The notes: generated by a model from the sequence alone, not told the origin. DNA of 56,289 nucleotides from JAGLQA01 sp023135565 (GCA_030639305.1 DAOWCY010000015.1:1-56289); one strand, 5' to 3'. Positions 1-8,547 are shown, numbered from the stretch's first letter. Numbers and translations: made by a program.

Positions 1-243
1 ATTCATCAAATGAAAAGTGCCGGTTTTTAAATCAGCCACTATCATAAATGTCGTGGAGACATCCTCATCCCTGCAGGCGCTGAAAACCACGTACTTGCCG
101 TCCGGTGAAAAATCTAAAGTAATAAGCCCCAGCGGCGAATATGCGCTGTACCCATCCGGTATTTGCAGGAAACTTCCGCTTCCTGTCGTGATATCCACAA
201 AAACCAACATAATTATCATCTCTATCATTATAATACGTCTCAT
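1..243 (-). CDS. N-terminus of a beta-propeller (TolB/WD40-like) protein, cut by window edge
   Basis: This is an open frame of 81 codons that runs off the left edge, so only the N-terminus is visible. It starts at an ATG preceded by a very strong Shine-Dalgarno (AAGGAGGAGCG) and lies 70 nt downstream of a near-consensus promoter on the same strand. The visible part has a short hydrophobic start (RRIIIMIEMIIMLVFV) and then a propeller-blade-like stretch, ITLDFSPDGKYVVFSACRDE, of the type found in TolB/PD40 and WD40 proteins. I infer an exported or periplasmic beta-propeller protein. The exact family cannot be told without the missing C-terminal part. Confidence 0.75.
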   Translation of the reverse strand, partial: MRRIIMIEMIIMLVFVDITTGSGSFLQIPDGYSAYSPLGLITLDFSPDGKYVVFSACRDEDVSTTFMIVADLKTGTFHLMN

Positions 244-313
244 CGCTCCTCCTTCTTTCTTGCGGTTTTTAATTAAAAGCTTCATAGCAAAGTCGTTTAA
301 CCTCCGTTTACTT

Positions 314-342
314 ATTGTAAAAAAAAACACTCCGATTGTCAA
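314..342 (-). promoter_or_regulatory. Sigma-70-type promoter of the beta-propeller gene
   Basis: On the minus strand TTGACA (337-342) is separated by exactly 17 nt from TACAAT (314-319). The gene start at 243 follows with a strong ribosome binding site. The left end of a dispersed repeat (354) begins 12 nt upstream of the -35 box. Confidence 0.75.
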
Positions 343-353
343 CACAAAAGTTT

Positions 354-548
354 GTAAGTGTTCAGTTCCCGTAAAAAGCTAAAACAGGCTTGCCTCCGGC
401 GGCCCCACGCGCGTGGGGTGGCGTTAAGCCGCTGCGCGGCAGGTCCCTGCCGGGGGCCAAACTTTTGAAAAAGTTTGAACAAAACTTTTGTTTAAAAAAA
501 TGAAAAGCAAAAGCACCACATGCTGCGAAGCAGCTTATCGTGCGTAGG
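354..548 (+). repeat. Dispersed modular repeat, copy 1 (left IS66-type end present)
   Basis: The copy begins with GTAAGTGTTCAGTTCCCG, the terminal inverted repeat seen in the intact copies at 21.8 and 25.3 kb. It then carries the family core (CTTGCCTCCGGCGGCC, CTGCCGGGGGCC, AAACTTTTGAAAAAGTTT, GAACAAAACTTTTGTTTA). An extra hairpin-rich segment (CCCACGCGCGTGGGG, GCCGCTGCGCGGC) splits the core, and a different GCTGCGAAGCAGC module ends it. No right terminal repeat is present, so this is a rearranged copy. Confidence 0.85.
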
Positions 549-551
549 GGG

Positions 552-580
552 TTGACTATTGCCGCTTTTTCTGTTATTTT
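552..580 (+). promoter_or_regulatory. Promoter of the CCA/poly(A) polymerase gene, predicted leaderless
   Basis: TTGACT (552-557), 17 nt, TATTTT (575-580). Only 7 nt separate the -10 box from the ATG at 588 and no Shine-Dalgarno is present. Transcription should therefore begin at or next to the start codon. Confidence 0.6.
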
Positions 581-587
581 AAGCCAT

Positions 588-2036
588 ATGAAACTGAACG
601 GGTGCGATTTTCCTTTAAAAGATTTTTTTATCGAAATCTTCAAAGAACAAGTTTACCTGGTCGGCGGAACCATCAGGGACTTCCTGCTTTATGGCCGCAC
701 CGGTGTCAAACGCGACATCGACTTAGTGGTTACGGGCCATACCTACGAAGAAATAGAGAAAGAATTAAAACCTTTCGGTAAAACCAATACTGTAGGTAAA
801 AGTTTCGCAGTGGTTAAGTTTACCAGGGAAGGGAGAACTTTCGATATCTCGGCGCCCCGCAAAGATGTAAAACGGGATGATGATTCCCATTCTCACAAGA
901 ATTTTATCATCGACTGCGGCCCCCACATCAGCTTAGAAGAAGACCTGAAAAGAAGAGATTTTACCTGTAATTCGATTGCTTTGAGATTAGTGGATAACCA
1001 GGTCATCGACCCTTTCGACGGCATCAAAGCCGCGGCGGAGAAAAAAATCCATATGACCGGGCCCGAAACTTTTTTCGATGATCCCTTAAGGATATTAAGA
1101 TGCGCCAGGTTTGCTTCAGTGCATAAACTTGCGGTAGACAAAACCATCTATGCAAATTCGAAAGAGATCAAACTCGGTGAGTTGAGCGCCGAACGGGTGA
1201 CCGAGGAGTTGTTCCGGCTGCTCTTAGAATCACAGCGCCCCTCTTCAGGATTACAGGAATTTTTCAAACTTTCCGTGTTAGAGAAGCTTTTCCCTGAGCT
1301 TTATGCTTTAACACTGACTATGCAGGACGCCCTTTTTCATCCTGAGCAAGATGAATACGGTCATCACACCGTCTGGATTCATACGATCCTGGCAGTGGAT
1401 GTGGCGAAGAAGTTGAGCGAGAGATTCGCACTAAGCGAAGAAGAAACCCTGGCCCTGCTGTTGGGCGTTTTATTTCATGATGTCGGCAAAGCCATTACTA
1501 CCAAATGGGAATTCAAGCGGGGCAGGATGGCCGTTACTTCTATATTTCATGATACCAGGGGAGTAGCCATAGTAGAGCGGATATTAAAACGGCTCAAGAT
1601 CGAAACCCGGAAGCATTTCCCTTTAAAAGAGGTTATTCTTTCGTTGGTGAGGTACCACCACCGGGTTTACGATCTTTACCGCAGCCGCCGCGAAGTAGGT
1701 TTCAAAGCCATTTCCCGCCTGGTTAAAGATATGGAGGGACGGGATTTTTTGCTGATACTGCTCGATTTTGCGGACCGGCGTTCGCGGGAGCCCGACCTGC
1801 TGGAATTTGACGACCTCGATGAGATATCACATTGGCTGCTGGCCCAGAAAGAAGCATTAAACATCAACCGGGATACTATAAAACCCCTGGTCATGGGCCG
1901 GCATTTATTAAAAATCGGGGTGCCCGGGGGCAAAAAGATGGGGGAATATTTAGACAGGTTGTATGAAATGCAGTTAGACGGCAGGTTTCACAGTGCGGAA
2001 GAAGGTCTCAAGCTCTTCGCCCGCATGAAGAAGTAG
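588..2036 (+). CDS. cca: CCA-adding enzyme / poly(A) polymerase family with HD domain
   Basis: This 482-residue class II nucleotidyltransferase would add or repair the tRNA 3' CCA end, or polyadenylate RNA. Visible motifs are the nucleotide-binding GG at residues 26-27, RD at 30-31, and the metal-binding DxD in KRDIDLVV (43-45). Next come the KRRDFTCNSIA and DPLRILRCARF motifs of the head and neck, and a C-terminal HD hydrolase domain (HDVGK from about residue 297) as in the bacterial CCA enzymes that carry phosphohydrolase activity. I chose the ATG at 588 because an upstream in-frame GTG lies inside the preceding repeat and upstream of the promoter. The gene stands alone between repeats. CCA versus poly(A) specificity cannot be decided from motifs alone. 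Confidence 0.85.
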   Translation: MKLNGCDFPLKDFFIEIFKEQVYLVGGTIRDFLLYGRTGVKRDIDLVVTGHTYEEIEKELKPFGKTNTVGKSFAVVKFTREGRTFDISAPRKDVKRDDDSHSHKNFIIDCGPHISLEEDLKRRDFTCNSIALRLVDNQVIDPFDGIKAAAEKKIHMTGPETFFDDPLRILRCARFASVHKLAVDKTIYANSKEIKLGELSAERVTEELFRLLLESQRPSSGLQEFFKLSVLEKLFPELYALTLTMQDALFHPEQDEYGHHTVWIHTILAVDVAKKLSERFALSEEETLALLLGVLFHDVGKAITTKWEFKRGRMAVTSIFHDTRGVAIVERILKRLKIETRKHFPLKEVILSLVRYHHRVYDLYRSRREVGFKAISRLVKDMEGRDFLLILLDFADRRSREPDLLEFDDLDEISHWLLAQKEALNINRDTIKPLVMGRHLLKIGVPGGKKMGEYLDRLYEMQLDGRFHSAEEGLKLFARMKK

Positions 2037-2340
2037 GGGTGCGGGGGGACGGCGTCCCCAGCCTATGAGTCGCTTCGCGGCAGGAGCCGACGATGGCCGT
2101 TTATTGTGTAGAGAATCGTATCGCTCATGAAAAGTTTTGATCAAATTTTTTTGAAGGTGCGGTGTGCCGCTGGCCCCCAACGACAATTCAATGGGGGCGG
2201 CCCTGCCGGGGGCCAAACTTTTGTAAAAGTTTGATCAATACTTTTGTTTATTTAAAATCAAAAGCGCTCACACGCTGTCCCTGCGGTGAAGCCGCTTATC
2301 GCCTCCCCGTGCGCACGGGGCCGCCGGAGGCAAAAAATAA
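2037..2340 (+). repeat. Dispersed modular repeat cluster, copy 2
   Basis: The whole intergenic space after the CCA gene is made of repeat modules. It holds a GGGTGCGG...GACGGCGTCCCC block, a GAGTCGCTTCGCGGCAGGAG block, a GGCCCTGCCGGGGGCCAAAC core with AAACTTTTGTAAAAGTTT, and the TCAAAAGCGCTCACACGCTG plus CCCCGTGCGCACGGGG module. It ends in GCCGCCGGAGGCAAAAAA, the inverted start of the family. No gene is seen here. Positions 2341-2537 hold nothing else I recognise. Confidence 0.8.
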
Positions 2341-2537
2341 TTTTATAGCAGTGGGAAAAAAATTCAGCGGATGGCAACCTTTTGGGAAGAAACAGCGTCT
2401 ATATAGTATAAGAAGAAAAAAATCGACACTTATTTGTGAATAGAAATAGATTGCATGGCGCGCGGTTGGTTACAGTCGTGCGCCGTGCTGCTTTTTTATA
2501 GCCGTTTTCTCCTTGATTTCTCCCTCTTCATGTGGTA

Positions 2538-2546
2538 TGTTATAAT
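2538..2546 (+). promoter_or_regulatory. Extended -10 promoter of the BrnT-like TA operon
   Basis: TGTTATAAT is an extended -10 box (TG-n-TATAAT). No -35 at 17 nt is evident; a TTGATT lies 22 nt upstream. Its position shows that an in-frame ATG at 2532 is not the real start of the toxin gene. Confidence 0.5.
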
Positions 2547-2591
2547 TTCATCCGGTCACCGGTAGTGACTAACCGGGAGTTGAGGTTCTTT

Positions 2592-2888
2592 ATGAGGATA
2601 CGCTGGACGATCTGGAAAGATCAATTCGCTGAAAAAATTCAACTAAAGCACGGTGTTTGCATTGAAGAAGTTGAGGACATTCTTAAATCCAAAGCACATT
2701 TTCGAAAAGCGGCAAAAGGCCAAGTCCGAGGCGAAGATGTCTACGCTGCCTATGGACAAACAACTGTGGGACGTTATATCATCGTCTTATTTATCTTCAA
2801 GAGACCGGACGGCGCGCTGCCGATTTCAGCGCGAGACATGAGTCATTCAGAGAAACGGTACTATGAAAAAAAAAGACAAAAAAATTGA
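2592..2888 (+). CDS. brnT: BrnT-like ribonuclease toxin of a type II TA pair
   Basis: This is a 98-residue protein with the BrnT layout: an N-terminal W-x-W/K core (MRIRWTIWKDQFAEKIQLKHG), the helix IEEVEDIL, a central strand pair with GRYIIVLFIF, and the C-terminal ISARDMSHSEKRYYEKKR, which matches the family's ISAR-x5-E-x2-YE ending. BrnT toxins are RelE-fold ribonucleases that stop translation until neutralised by a DNA-binding BrnA antitoxin. The next gene overlaps by 26 nt and looks like that antitoxin. I prefer the ATG at 2592 because upstream starts lie in or before the promoter. Family assignment rests on pattern only. Confidence 0.7.
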   Translation: MRIRWTIWKDQFAEKIQLKHGVCIEEVEDILKSKAHFRKAAKGQVRGEDVYAAYGQTTVGRYIIVLFIFKRPDGALPISARDMSHSEKRYYEKKRQKN

Positions 2889-3141
2889 TCCTATTCCCGA
2901 ACAATTCGCTTCCTACGAAGAAGCAGGGAAGTTCTGGGATAGTCATGACACAACAGACTATCTCGATGCCTTCGTGGATGTGGATAATGTTGACGTACAG
3001 CTCCAGGGAAGAAAATTCGAAATCGACATCGATGAAGACGTGATGAAACTACTCAAGAAAGAAGCAAAACGAACTCACAAACGCCCGGGGAGAATTGCCA
3101 GCCAACTGCTGAGAAAAGAACTCGAGACATTGCACGTTTAG
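2863..3141 (+). CDS. BrnA/CopG-like antitoxin
   Basis: This 92-residue protein overlaps the end of the toxin gene. It opens with KKIDPIPEQFASYEEAGKFW and has DSHDTTDYLDAF, a pattern common in antitoxins of the CopG/BrnA group. It ends with a ribbon-helix-helix-like segment, FEIDIDEDVMKLLKKEAKRT followed by RPGRIASQLLRKEL. It should bind and inhibit the BrnT-like toxin and repress the shared promoter. Toxin-first gene order with overlapping frames is typical of brnTA operons. Confidence 0.7.
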   Translation: MKKKDKKIDPIPEQFASYEEAGKFWDSHDTTDYLDAFVDVDNVDVQLQGRKFEIDIDEDVMKLLKKEAKRTHKRPGRIASQLLRKELETLHV

Positions 3142-3162
3142 GTATCGGTGCGGGAATTCCTC

Positions 3163-4953
3163 TCATCGTTCAGCACCGACCAGCACATTGTGTTCTTTGC
3201 GGCGTTTCTCCATGCTCCGCTCAACCGGGAACTTTTCGCCGGTTAAAGGATCGACTCCGGTATAATAAATCGCAGCCGCCAACGTCATAGGCAGTGGCAA
3301 AAACGCCTGCACCTGCTGCGGCACAAAACCGAAAAGACGCTGGATTTCTTTTTTCATTTTACGCACCCGGGCCGGACTGCTGCCGGGAAAACATGACATT
3401 AGATAAGGCAGCAAATACTGTTTTTTTTCGCCCCGGCCCTGCAATTGAAAAAAGAGTTTTACAAATTCGCTTAGGTCGAAGAGGGGAACCTTTCTCATGG
3501 CCCGCAGCACCACCGGATCGGTATGCTCCGGGGCTATCTTCAACTGCCCGCTGATGTGAGAAACAAGCAGCGTTTTGAGTACCCTTTTTTGTTGGGGATT
3601 TATGGAATTTCTTGCCTCCGGCGGCCAAAACCCTTTTGAAAAAGGGTTCCGGACTCCCAAAACTTTTGTTGAGCGATACGCTTTTTTGCCTTTAGAAACG
3701 CCCCCCATAGGCTGCCCGCTCCCTGCTGCCTGCATCAGCAGATCATACCTGATGCCGGAGCCGACGGTTACTTTTTTTATGTTTTTTAGAGCGGCGGCCT
3801 CTTTTAACAACGCCAGCCACGGGCCGCTGTCCATCTCTAACCGGGGACAAAGCGAAGGAAAAAGACAACTCTCCCGGTTACAGCGCCACTCTTTCTTGCA
3901 GCGAAAACCGTACATGTTGGCCGAAGGGCCGCCGATGTCGGTAATTTGACCTTTGAAATATTTTTTGCCGCTGATGATCTCTACTTCACGAAGAACCGAC
4001 GCCGGGCTGCGGCTGATGATCCTTTTCCCCTGGTGCAGGGTTAAGGAACAAAAAGAACACCCGGCTGTGCAGCCGCGGTGCGCAGTCACAGAATTACAGA
4101 TCATTTCAAAAGCGGGGATTTTTTCTTTGTAGACCGGGTGCGGTTCGCGCATGTAGGGCAGCTCGTAGATGCGGTCTAAATCGGCGGCGGAAATCTCTTC
4201 GTAATAAGGATAATGAACTAATAACCGCTTCCCTGCCGGTTGGGCCAGCACCCGCTGTTGGCCGCGGTAAAAACGGCGGTAGAATTCAGCAAAAGTCTCT
4301 TTTGAGGCGATTACTTCTTCTTCCGGGGGCAGCAGTTCGGCGTCCGCGGGCGCTTCTTTGTTCATGATAACCGTGCCCGGTATGCCGGACGGCGGCTCGC
4401 CTGAAGCGATCCTGCGGGCAATCTCCTGCACCTGGAATTCGCCCATGCCGTAGATTAGGACCGCGGCGCGGGAATCCTCGATAATAGAACGTCTTACTTT
4501 ATTGCTCCAGAAATCGTAATGGGCGGCCCGACGCATAGAGGCTTCGATACCGCCGATAACGATAGGCGTATCTTTATAAACCTTCCGGATCAGGTTGGAG
4601 TAAACGATCACCGCCCGTTCGGGCCTGTGCCCGGCTCTGCCGCCGGGAGCGTAGGGATCGTCGCTGCGCACTTTCTTAAAAGCCGTATAGCGGGCAACCA
4701 TAGAATCCACGTTCCCCGAAGTGACGGCAAAGAAAAGCCGCGGTCTGCCGAAAACAGTGATAGATTCGGGGTTTCGCCAGTCAGGCATAGCAATGACGCC
4801 CACGCTGAACCCGGCATTTTCCAGTACCCGGCCTATTACCGCAGCCCCGAAAGAGGGGTGGTCCACATAAGCGTCGCCGGTAATGAGTACCACGTCTACT
4901 TCTTTAGAACCGTGCAGTTCGTCTTTGTTTATCGGTAAGAATCTTTTTTTCAT
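3163..4953 (-). CDS. ygiQ: YgiQ-type radical SAM protein (UPF0313) with in-frame repeat insertion
   Basis: The protein has 596 residues. The N-terminal region, DVVLITGDAYVDHPSFGAAV, and the IVIGGIEASMRRAAHYDFWS motif are characteristic of YgiQ. The radical SAM cysteines are C295, C299 and C302 (HRGCTAGCSFC), which would hold a [4Fe-4S] cluster. A C-terminal AQVQAFLPLP-type segment and GVDPLTGE follow. The substrate of the family is unknown. Between GIRYDLLMQ and LKTLLVSHISGQLKIAPEHT there are about 45 extra residues (roughly 408-450). Their DNA is a copy of the local dispersed repeat in antisense orientation, without a stop. The core motifs on both sides are intact, so the protein is probably still functional. 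There is no clear Shine-Dalgarno before the ATG. Confidence 0.88.
   Translation of the reverse strand: MKKRFLPINKDELHGSKEVDVVLITGDAYVDHPSFGAAVIGRVLENAGFSVGVIAMPDWRNPESITVFGRPRLFFAVTSGNVDSMVARYTAFKKVRSDDPYAPGGRAGHRPERAVIVYSNLIRKVYKDTPIVIGGIEASMRRAAHYDFWSNKVRRSIIEDSRAAVLIYGMGEFQVQEIARRIASGEPPSGIPGTVIMNKEAPADAELLPPEEEVIASKETFAEFYRRFYRGQQRVLAQPAGKRLLVHYPYYEEISAADLDRIYELPYMREPHPVYKEKIPAFEMICNSVTAHRGCTAGCSFCSLTLHQGKRIISRSPASVLREVEIISGKKYFKGQITDIGGPSANMYGFRCKKEWRCNRESCLFPSLCPRLEMDSGPWLALLKEAAALKNIKKVTVGSGIRYDLLMQAAGSGQPMGGVSKGKKAYRSTKVLGVRNPFSKGFWPPEARNSINPQQKRVLKTLLVSHISGQLKIAPEHTDPVVLRAMRKVPLFDLSEFVKLFFQLQGRGEKKQYLLPYLMSCFPGSSPARVRKMKKEIQRLFGFVPQQVQAFLPLPMTLAAAIYYTGVDPLTGEKFPVERSMEKRRKEHNVLVGAER
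3608..3735 (+). repeat. Dispersed repeat inserted in frame inside ygiQ
   Basis: The segment starts GCCTCCGGCGGCC, continues with CCCTTTTGAAAAAGGG and CAAAACTTTTGTTGAGCGA, and ends near CCATAGGCTGCCCGC, all family modules. It lies wholly within the ygiQ reading frame on the opposite strand and adds about 43 codons. The exact edges are uncertain by several bases. Confidence 0.8.
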
Positions 4954-5101
4954 AATAATTCTTTATGCCTCGGGGGGTGCGGCGCACCTACCCTCTTAGC
5001 CCCGGATTAGATACCCGGAAACCGTGATGATATACTTTTCACACCAATGGTAATTTTGGGGACAGGCTGATTCTTTTCCTTCTTGCACCGTCACTCTCTT
5101 C

Positions 5102-5434
5102 CTATTTTTTTTTATCGATTTCAAAATATTTCCGGGTATCTGAAACCATCTTTTCTATTGACGGCGCATCGCAAAAGACATGTTCCTCCGGGTTCTCAAA
5201 AGGATGAAAATGCCAGCTCTTTAAATTATCATAGCCGAAGACTCTACGGTTATCTTTTATAAGAGCAGTATCGATTCGACCGTTCCGGGCATTATAGCGA
5301 ACTGCAATAAAGTATGGGTCATCGAGATATATGTTTGCTTTCAATGAACGGGGGGTGCTTATAATAAACTCTACCCGGTATTTTGTAAAATTCTTTTTTA
5401 AAGATTCCTGTAGTTCTTTAAGAAAACGCTCCAT
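5102..5434 (-). CDS. TumE-like toxin candidate of a TA pair (DUF6516-type)
   Basis: This 110-residue protein begins MERFLKELQESLKKNF. It contains a strand-rich core with IYLDDPYFIAVRYNARNG and DTALIKDNRRVFGYDNL, and then WHFHPFENPEEHVF. The YDN ... H-x-HP ... H pattern resembles TumE/DUF6516 proteins, which are proposed toxins paired with small upstream antitoxins. The upstream neighbour ends 2 nt before this gene and fits as partner. The assignment is by motif recollection and is tentative. Confidence 0.5.
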   Translation of the reverse strand: MERFLKELQESLKKNFTKYRVEFIISTPRSLKANIYLDDPYFIAVRYNARNGRIDTALIKDNRRVFGYDNLKSWHFHPFENPEEHVFCDAPSIEKMVSDTRKYFEIDKKK

Positions 5435-5436
5435 GT

Positions 5437-5763
5437 TTACCGGGTGTTGTGAACTCGTAACTTAGACATGGCCGACAATAATTCCCTTTTTTCCATCTCC
5501 ATCATTTCCCAGTCGATGAAGTCACCCTCTATTTCATAACGATGCCGGTTTTCAATTTTTTCCTGGTCCCACATCTTTTCGAACTCATAAAACGGGATGC
5601 CGTATTTCTTTTCAAATTTCAGGATATCCCGACTGTATTTTTCCAACTGGTTCTCCAATGCCGAAATAATAAAGGTGTTGATTTTTTCTTTCAAAACTTC
5701 CTGGCCGAAAGACTCGATCAGGGCTTTATATATTCGGTTATCTATTTCGATAGTGCTCGTCAT
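5437..5763 (-). CDS. Probable antitoxin partner of the TumE-like toxin
   Basis: This is a 108-residue, helix-rich, strongly charged protein with the segments KALIESFGQEVLKEKINTFI, ILKFEKKYGIPFYEFEKMWD and DWEMMEMEKRELL. I chose the ATG at 5763, which has a Shine-Dalgarno (CGGAG) 7 nt upstream; a further in-frame start 21 nt upstream lies at the predicted transcription start. It is co-transcribed with the downstream toxin candidate, with only 2 nt between stop and start. I know no biochemical function for it, and the antitoxin role comes from context. Confidence 0.5.
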   Translation of the reverse strand: MTSTIEIDNRIYKALIESFGQEVLKEKINTFIISALENQLEKYSRDILKFEKKYGIPFYEFEKMWDQEKIENRHRYEIEGDFIDWEMMEMEKRELLSAMSKLRVHNTR

Positions 5764-5780
5764 TTTTTTTCTCCGTATAT

Positions 5781-5809
5781 ACAATATTATAAAAGTTACA
5801 ATTTGTCAA
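5781..5809 (-). promoter_or_regulatory. Promoter of the TumE-like TA operon
   Basis: Minus strand TTGACA (5804-5809), 17 nt, TATTGT (5781-5786). An alternative TATAAT lies too close (12 nt) to the -35 box. The ATG at 5763 follows after a short leader with a Shine-Dalgarno. Confidence 0.65.
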
Positions 5810-5839
5810 TAAAAAAGGGAAGTTTTAGGTTACCGGCGC

Positions 5840-7132
5840 TTATATTTCAAACAGGTTGGGCGACTTGTAAGATGCTTCCAACATAATATAAGGCGACCCG
5901 GTATTATAAGCACTGTGAAAAAACCGCTGCTCTTTCGATATTTTTAATATGTTTAAAAAATATGACAAATAAGAAGTACGAAAATAAAAATGTACGGGTT
6001 CACACAACTCATTACCTTCAAACCGGTAACCATAAGCAGAAAATAAATAACTGTCCCGGTCCATGCTCTTTAACCGCAGCAGCGAAACCAATAAACCCTG
6101 CCGGGCGTCTTTCATCAAATTATGCAAAGATAATACCGTGGGCTTAATGTAAAGATTGGAAAACCGCACGCCAGGGAATATCGAATGCTCATTCCTGAAC
6201 CCATTGCCCGACGAATCAACCCCACTCTCATAGGCAGACTGGATATTGGAAATGCGCTCCGCGATCACCCCTTTCCTGACTAAATACCGCTCCCTGCCCT
6301 GCACACCTTCATCATCAAAAGGAACAGAACCCACCTGCCTGTCCAACAGCGGGTCATCAACGATATTCAAAATGGCGGGAAAACTAAATTCCACTTTTTT
6401 CTTCTCACCGTCTATCTTAAAATAACCGGAAAACTCCTTCAATATAAAGGCAGAGGCTTCAGGCGCCAGTATGACAGGGGTATCTCCCTGCACCGCGGCT
6501 TTTTCTGCGGTTAAAGAGTTTAAAAGATTGTAAGCGCGGGAGATGATTTTAAAAGGCTCGAGGCGGCTGAAAAACACTTTGCTCTCACTAATATCCACCC
6601 GGTTATTCCCCAAAGCAAAACTCAAGGTTAACTTAAAACCGGTTTTCCTGTACTTTATATTCAGCCCTTTCGAGTTGGCGGCATAAACCTTTTTTAATGT
6701 TTTGGTCAGGTGGATTTTTCTCGTTTTCAGGCCGGGGAATTGAACCACGCTCTCCGCGATACTGTCGCTTAAAGCGGCAAAAGTCTCGCTGTCTAATTCA
6801 TCTATAGAACCGTCGAATATATCTATTTTTACCTTTTCAGCCGACGACGGCAGCAACGCGGCGTAATTCTCCTTTTCGCCCGGCAATTTAAGGCTGTAGA
6901 TGTTAGAAAAAGCGGTTTTGACAGCACCGGCTTCGGGTCGGGAGAGGAGAAAACCCACCGGGTCACCGGTCTCCCAAAAAGCCCTTATACTCACCCTGTC
7001 GGTACTTACAGCATGAAACACCGCCGGGTAATCCGGCACAGCGGAAAATTCCTTTTTCTCAACTTTTTCCCGGAACACATCCACCGCGGAAAACCCGGTC
7101 TTTTGGCCTACAGAGAGAATATTTTCAATCAT
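5840..7132 (-). CDS. tldE: TldE/PmbA-like subunit of a TldD/TldE metallopeptidase
   Basis: This 430-residue member of the TldD/PmbA family lacks the HExxxH zinc motif, as expected for the TldE partner. Family features include an N-terminal segment on substrate and redox-like residues, the central VILAPEASAFILKEFSGYF region equivalent to the HE region of TldD, and the DDPLLDRQVGSVPFDDEG block. TldD and TldE form a heterodimer that trims unfolded or modified peptides, for example microcin B17 and CcdA. The gene begins 8 nt inside the end of tldD, so the two are translationally coupled. No RiPP precursor is visible nearby. Confidence 0.85.
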   Translation of the reverse strand: MIENILSVGQKTGFSAVDVFREKVEKKEFSAVPDYPAVFHAVSTDRVSIRAFWETGDPVGFLLSRPEAGAVKTAFSNIYSLKLPGEKENYAALLPSSAEKVKIDIFDGSIDELDSETFAALSDSIAESVVQFPGLKTRKIHLTKTLKKVYAANSKGLNIKYRKTGFKLTLSFALGNNRVDISESKVFFSRLEPFKIISRAYNLLNSLTAEKAAVQGDTPVILAPEASAFILKEFSGYFKIDGEKKKVEFSFPAILNIVDDPLLDRQVGSVPFDDEGVQGRERYLVRKGVIAERISNIQSAYESGVDSSGNGFRNEHSIFPGVRFSNLYIKPTVLSLHNLMKDARQGLLVSLLRLKSMDRDSYLFSAYGYRFEGNELCEPVHFYFRTSYLSYFLNILKISKEQRFFHSAYNTGSPYIMLEASYKSPNLFEI

Positions 7133-8399
7133 TGATCTCCTTTGTCACCATCAGGTTGTTTATTTTAACGGTAGGCTGTCCCACCCTGACATTTATCGTC
7201 TGCCCGTTCTTAAAACAATAACTGCTGCCTTTATCGTAACGGAAATCATCGGCGATTTTGTCAACGGAATTTAATGTCTCGATGATATTGCCCCTGACTA
7301 CCACGCTGCCTAAAGGGAAAGAAAGCCTGCCGTTCTCTATCAAATAAGCATCTTTGATATTAAAATAAAAAAGGTTCTTATTGAAATAAACCTTGCCTGC
7401 CCCGAATTCTTTAGCATAGACCCCATATTTCGTGGATTCGATCAATTCCCCGGGATGGTAACGGCCGGGCTTTAAATAAAGGGCGTACATCCTGGGCATG
7501 GGCAGCCCGGTAAAATCCTTGACCCGGGAAAAACCACAGTTCTTCAGGTTTAGCAGTTCCTTATGAAAAGAATCGGCAATCACATTTTTTAATACCCCGT
7601 TTTTTATCAGTACGATAGGTTTGGCAGCTTCGCCCTCGTCGTCCCAGGAAATATTTTTGAAGAAATCATCTTTCTTGTCCCCGGTAACCAAAGTCACGTT
7701 GGGGGAGACGATCTTTTTACCCAAATCAGCCGGGGAGATAGGAGAAACTCCCTGGTATAGATAGTCCGCTTCCAACGAATGGCCCAGGATTTCGTGGAAA
7801 ATGATGGCTCCGTCGCCGGCATTTAAGATGACAGGAATTTTGTCCGTAAACGTAATATTCTTGCTTTTTTTATGATTCTCGATGATCTCTTTAACTCTTG
7901 TCAGCAGGCCGTCCTGGTTGAATTTTGCCGCCTGCACCGAGCCTTCGCCCACTTCGATAAAGTCCCGGTGTTCTTTTAGTTTTAGTTTTATTAATATGCT
8001 GAAATATTTAAAAACGGACTCTCTTTTTTTGTTCTCTTTTTTTACTAAAATCCTCCTGCTGTGGTTGGCCCTGAACACCACCTGCCAGGCCGGTAGGTCG
8101 AGATTTCGCAAAGCATCGATAACAAATTCGTTATCTCTTAGAATTTTCCCGGGGCTAAATTGGAAATCATCTTTTGCTTGTTTGTTTAATTTTAGTTTTA
8201 GGTCTTTAGAGAGGTATTTCCCGGCTTCGGTTAGAGAGCTGAGTTCTACCGACCTGCTTTCCCACATATCTTCGTATTTTCTTGTCAGCAGTCCTTTCCT
8301 GTTTTTAAGGAAGTATTCGGTCCTGTCGCGGTTATCTATGGAGAGGCAGTGCCGGCGGTTTTCTTCGATCAAATTTACATGTAGGGAGAAATTTTTCAT
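7125..8399 (-). CDS. tldD: TldD-like zinc metallopeptidase
   Basis: This 424-residue catalytic subunit carries HEILGH at residues 202-207, the HExxxH metal-binding motif of TldD. It is followed by LEADYLYQG and SWDDEGEAAKPIVLIKNGVL, and further C-terminal metal-site residues are expected in the region around CGFSRVKDF. It should form the active enzyme with TldE encoded directly downstream. The start at 8399 is supported by an AGGGG Shine-Dalgarno. The gene is the first of a two-gene operon. A perfect 16-bp palindrome (8448-8483) lies just upstream. Confidence 0.88.
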   Translation of the reverse strand: MKNFSLHVNLIEENRRHCLSIDNRDRTEYFLKNRKGLLTRKYEDMWESRSVELSSLTEAGKYLSKDLKLKLNKQAKDDFQFSPGKILRDNEFVIDALRNLDLPAWQVVFRANHSRRILVKKENKKRESVFKYFSILIKLKLKEHRDFIEVGEGSVQAAKFNQDGLLTRVKEIIENHKKSKNITFTDKIPVILNAGDGAIIFHEILGHSLEADYLYQGVSPISPADLGKKIVSPNVTLVTGDKKDDFFKNISWDDEGEAAKPIVLIKNGVLKNVIADSFHKELLNLKNCGFSRVKDFTGLPMPRMYALYLKPGRYHPGELIESTKYGVYAKEFGAGKVYFNKNLFYFNIKDAYLIENGRLSFPLGSVVVRGNIIETLNSVDKIADDFRYDKGSSYCFKNGQTINVRVGQPTVKINNLMVTKEIND

Positions 8400-8447
8400 C
8401 AGCCCCTATTTTAATAAAATTTTTTCATAAAAGCAATGCAAGATTTT

Positions 8448-8483
8448 GTAACGATTCAGTTTTTCCCAAAACTGAATCGTTAC
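8448..8483. repeat. Palindrome made of two IS66-like terminal repeats
   Basis: GTAACGATTCAGTTTT is followed after 4 nt (TCCC) by its exact reverse complement. Each arm is a close match to the terminal inverted repeats of the intact MITEs at 21.8 and 25.3 kb (GTAACTATTCAGTTC...). No 8-bp target duplication is visible. It could be a MITE reduced to its two ends or an operator-like hairpin before tldD. Confidence 0.6.
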
Positions 8484-8547
8484 AGCCTTCAGCTAACGGG
8501 CATTCGCGAATTCTAACGATCTCCCTGCCGGGAGGGGCTGCGCAGCC

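Noticed and set aside
5840..8399. RiPP/microcin biosynthetic cluster around TldD/TldE
   Set aside because: No precursor peptide, cyclodehydratase or transporter is adjacent; TldD/E are common housekeeping peptidases.
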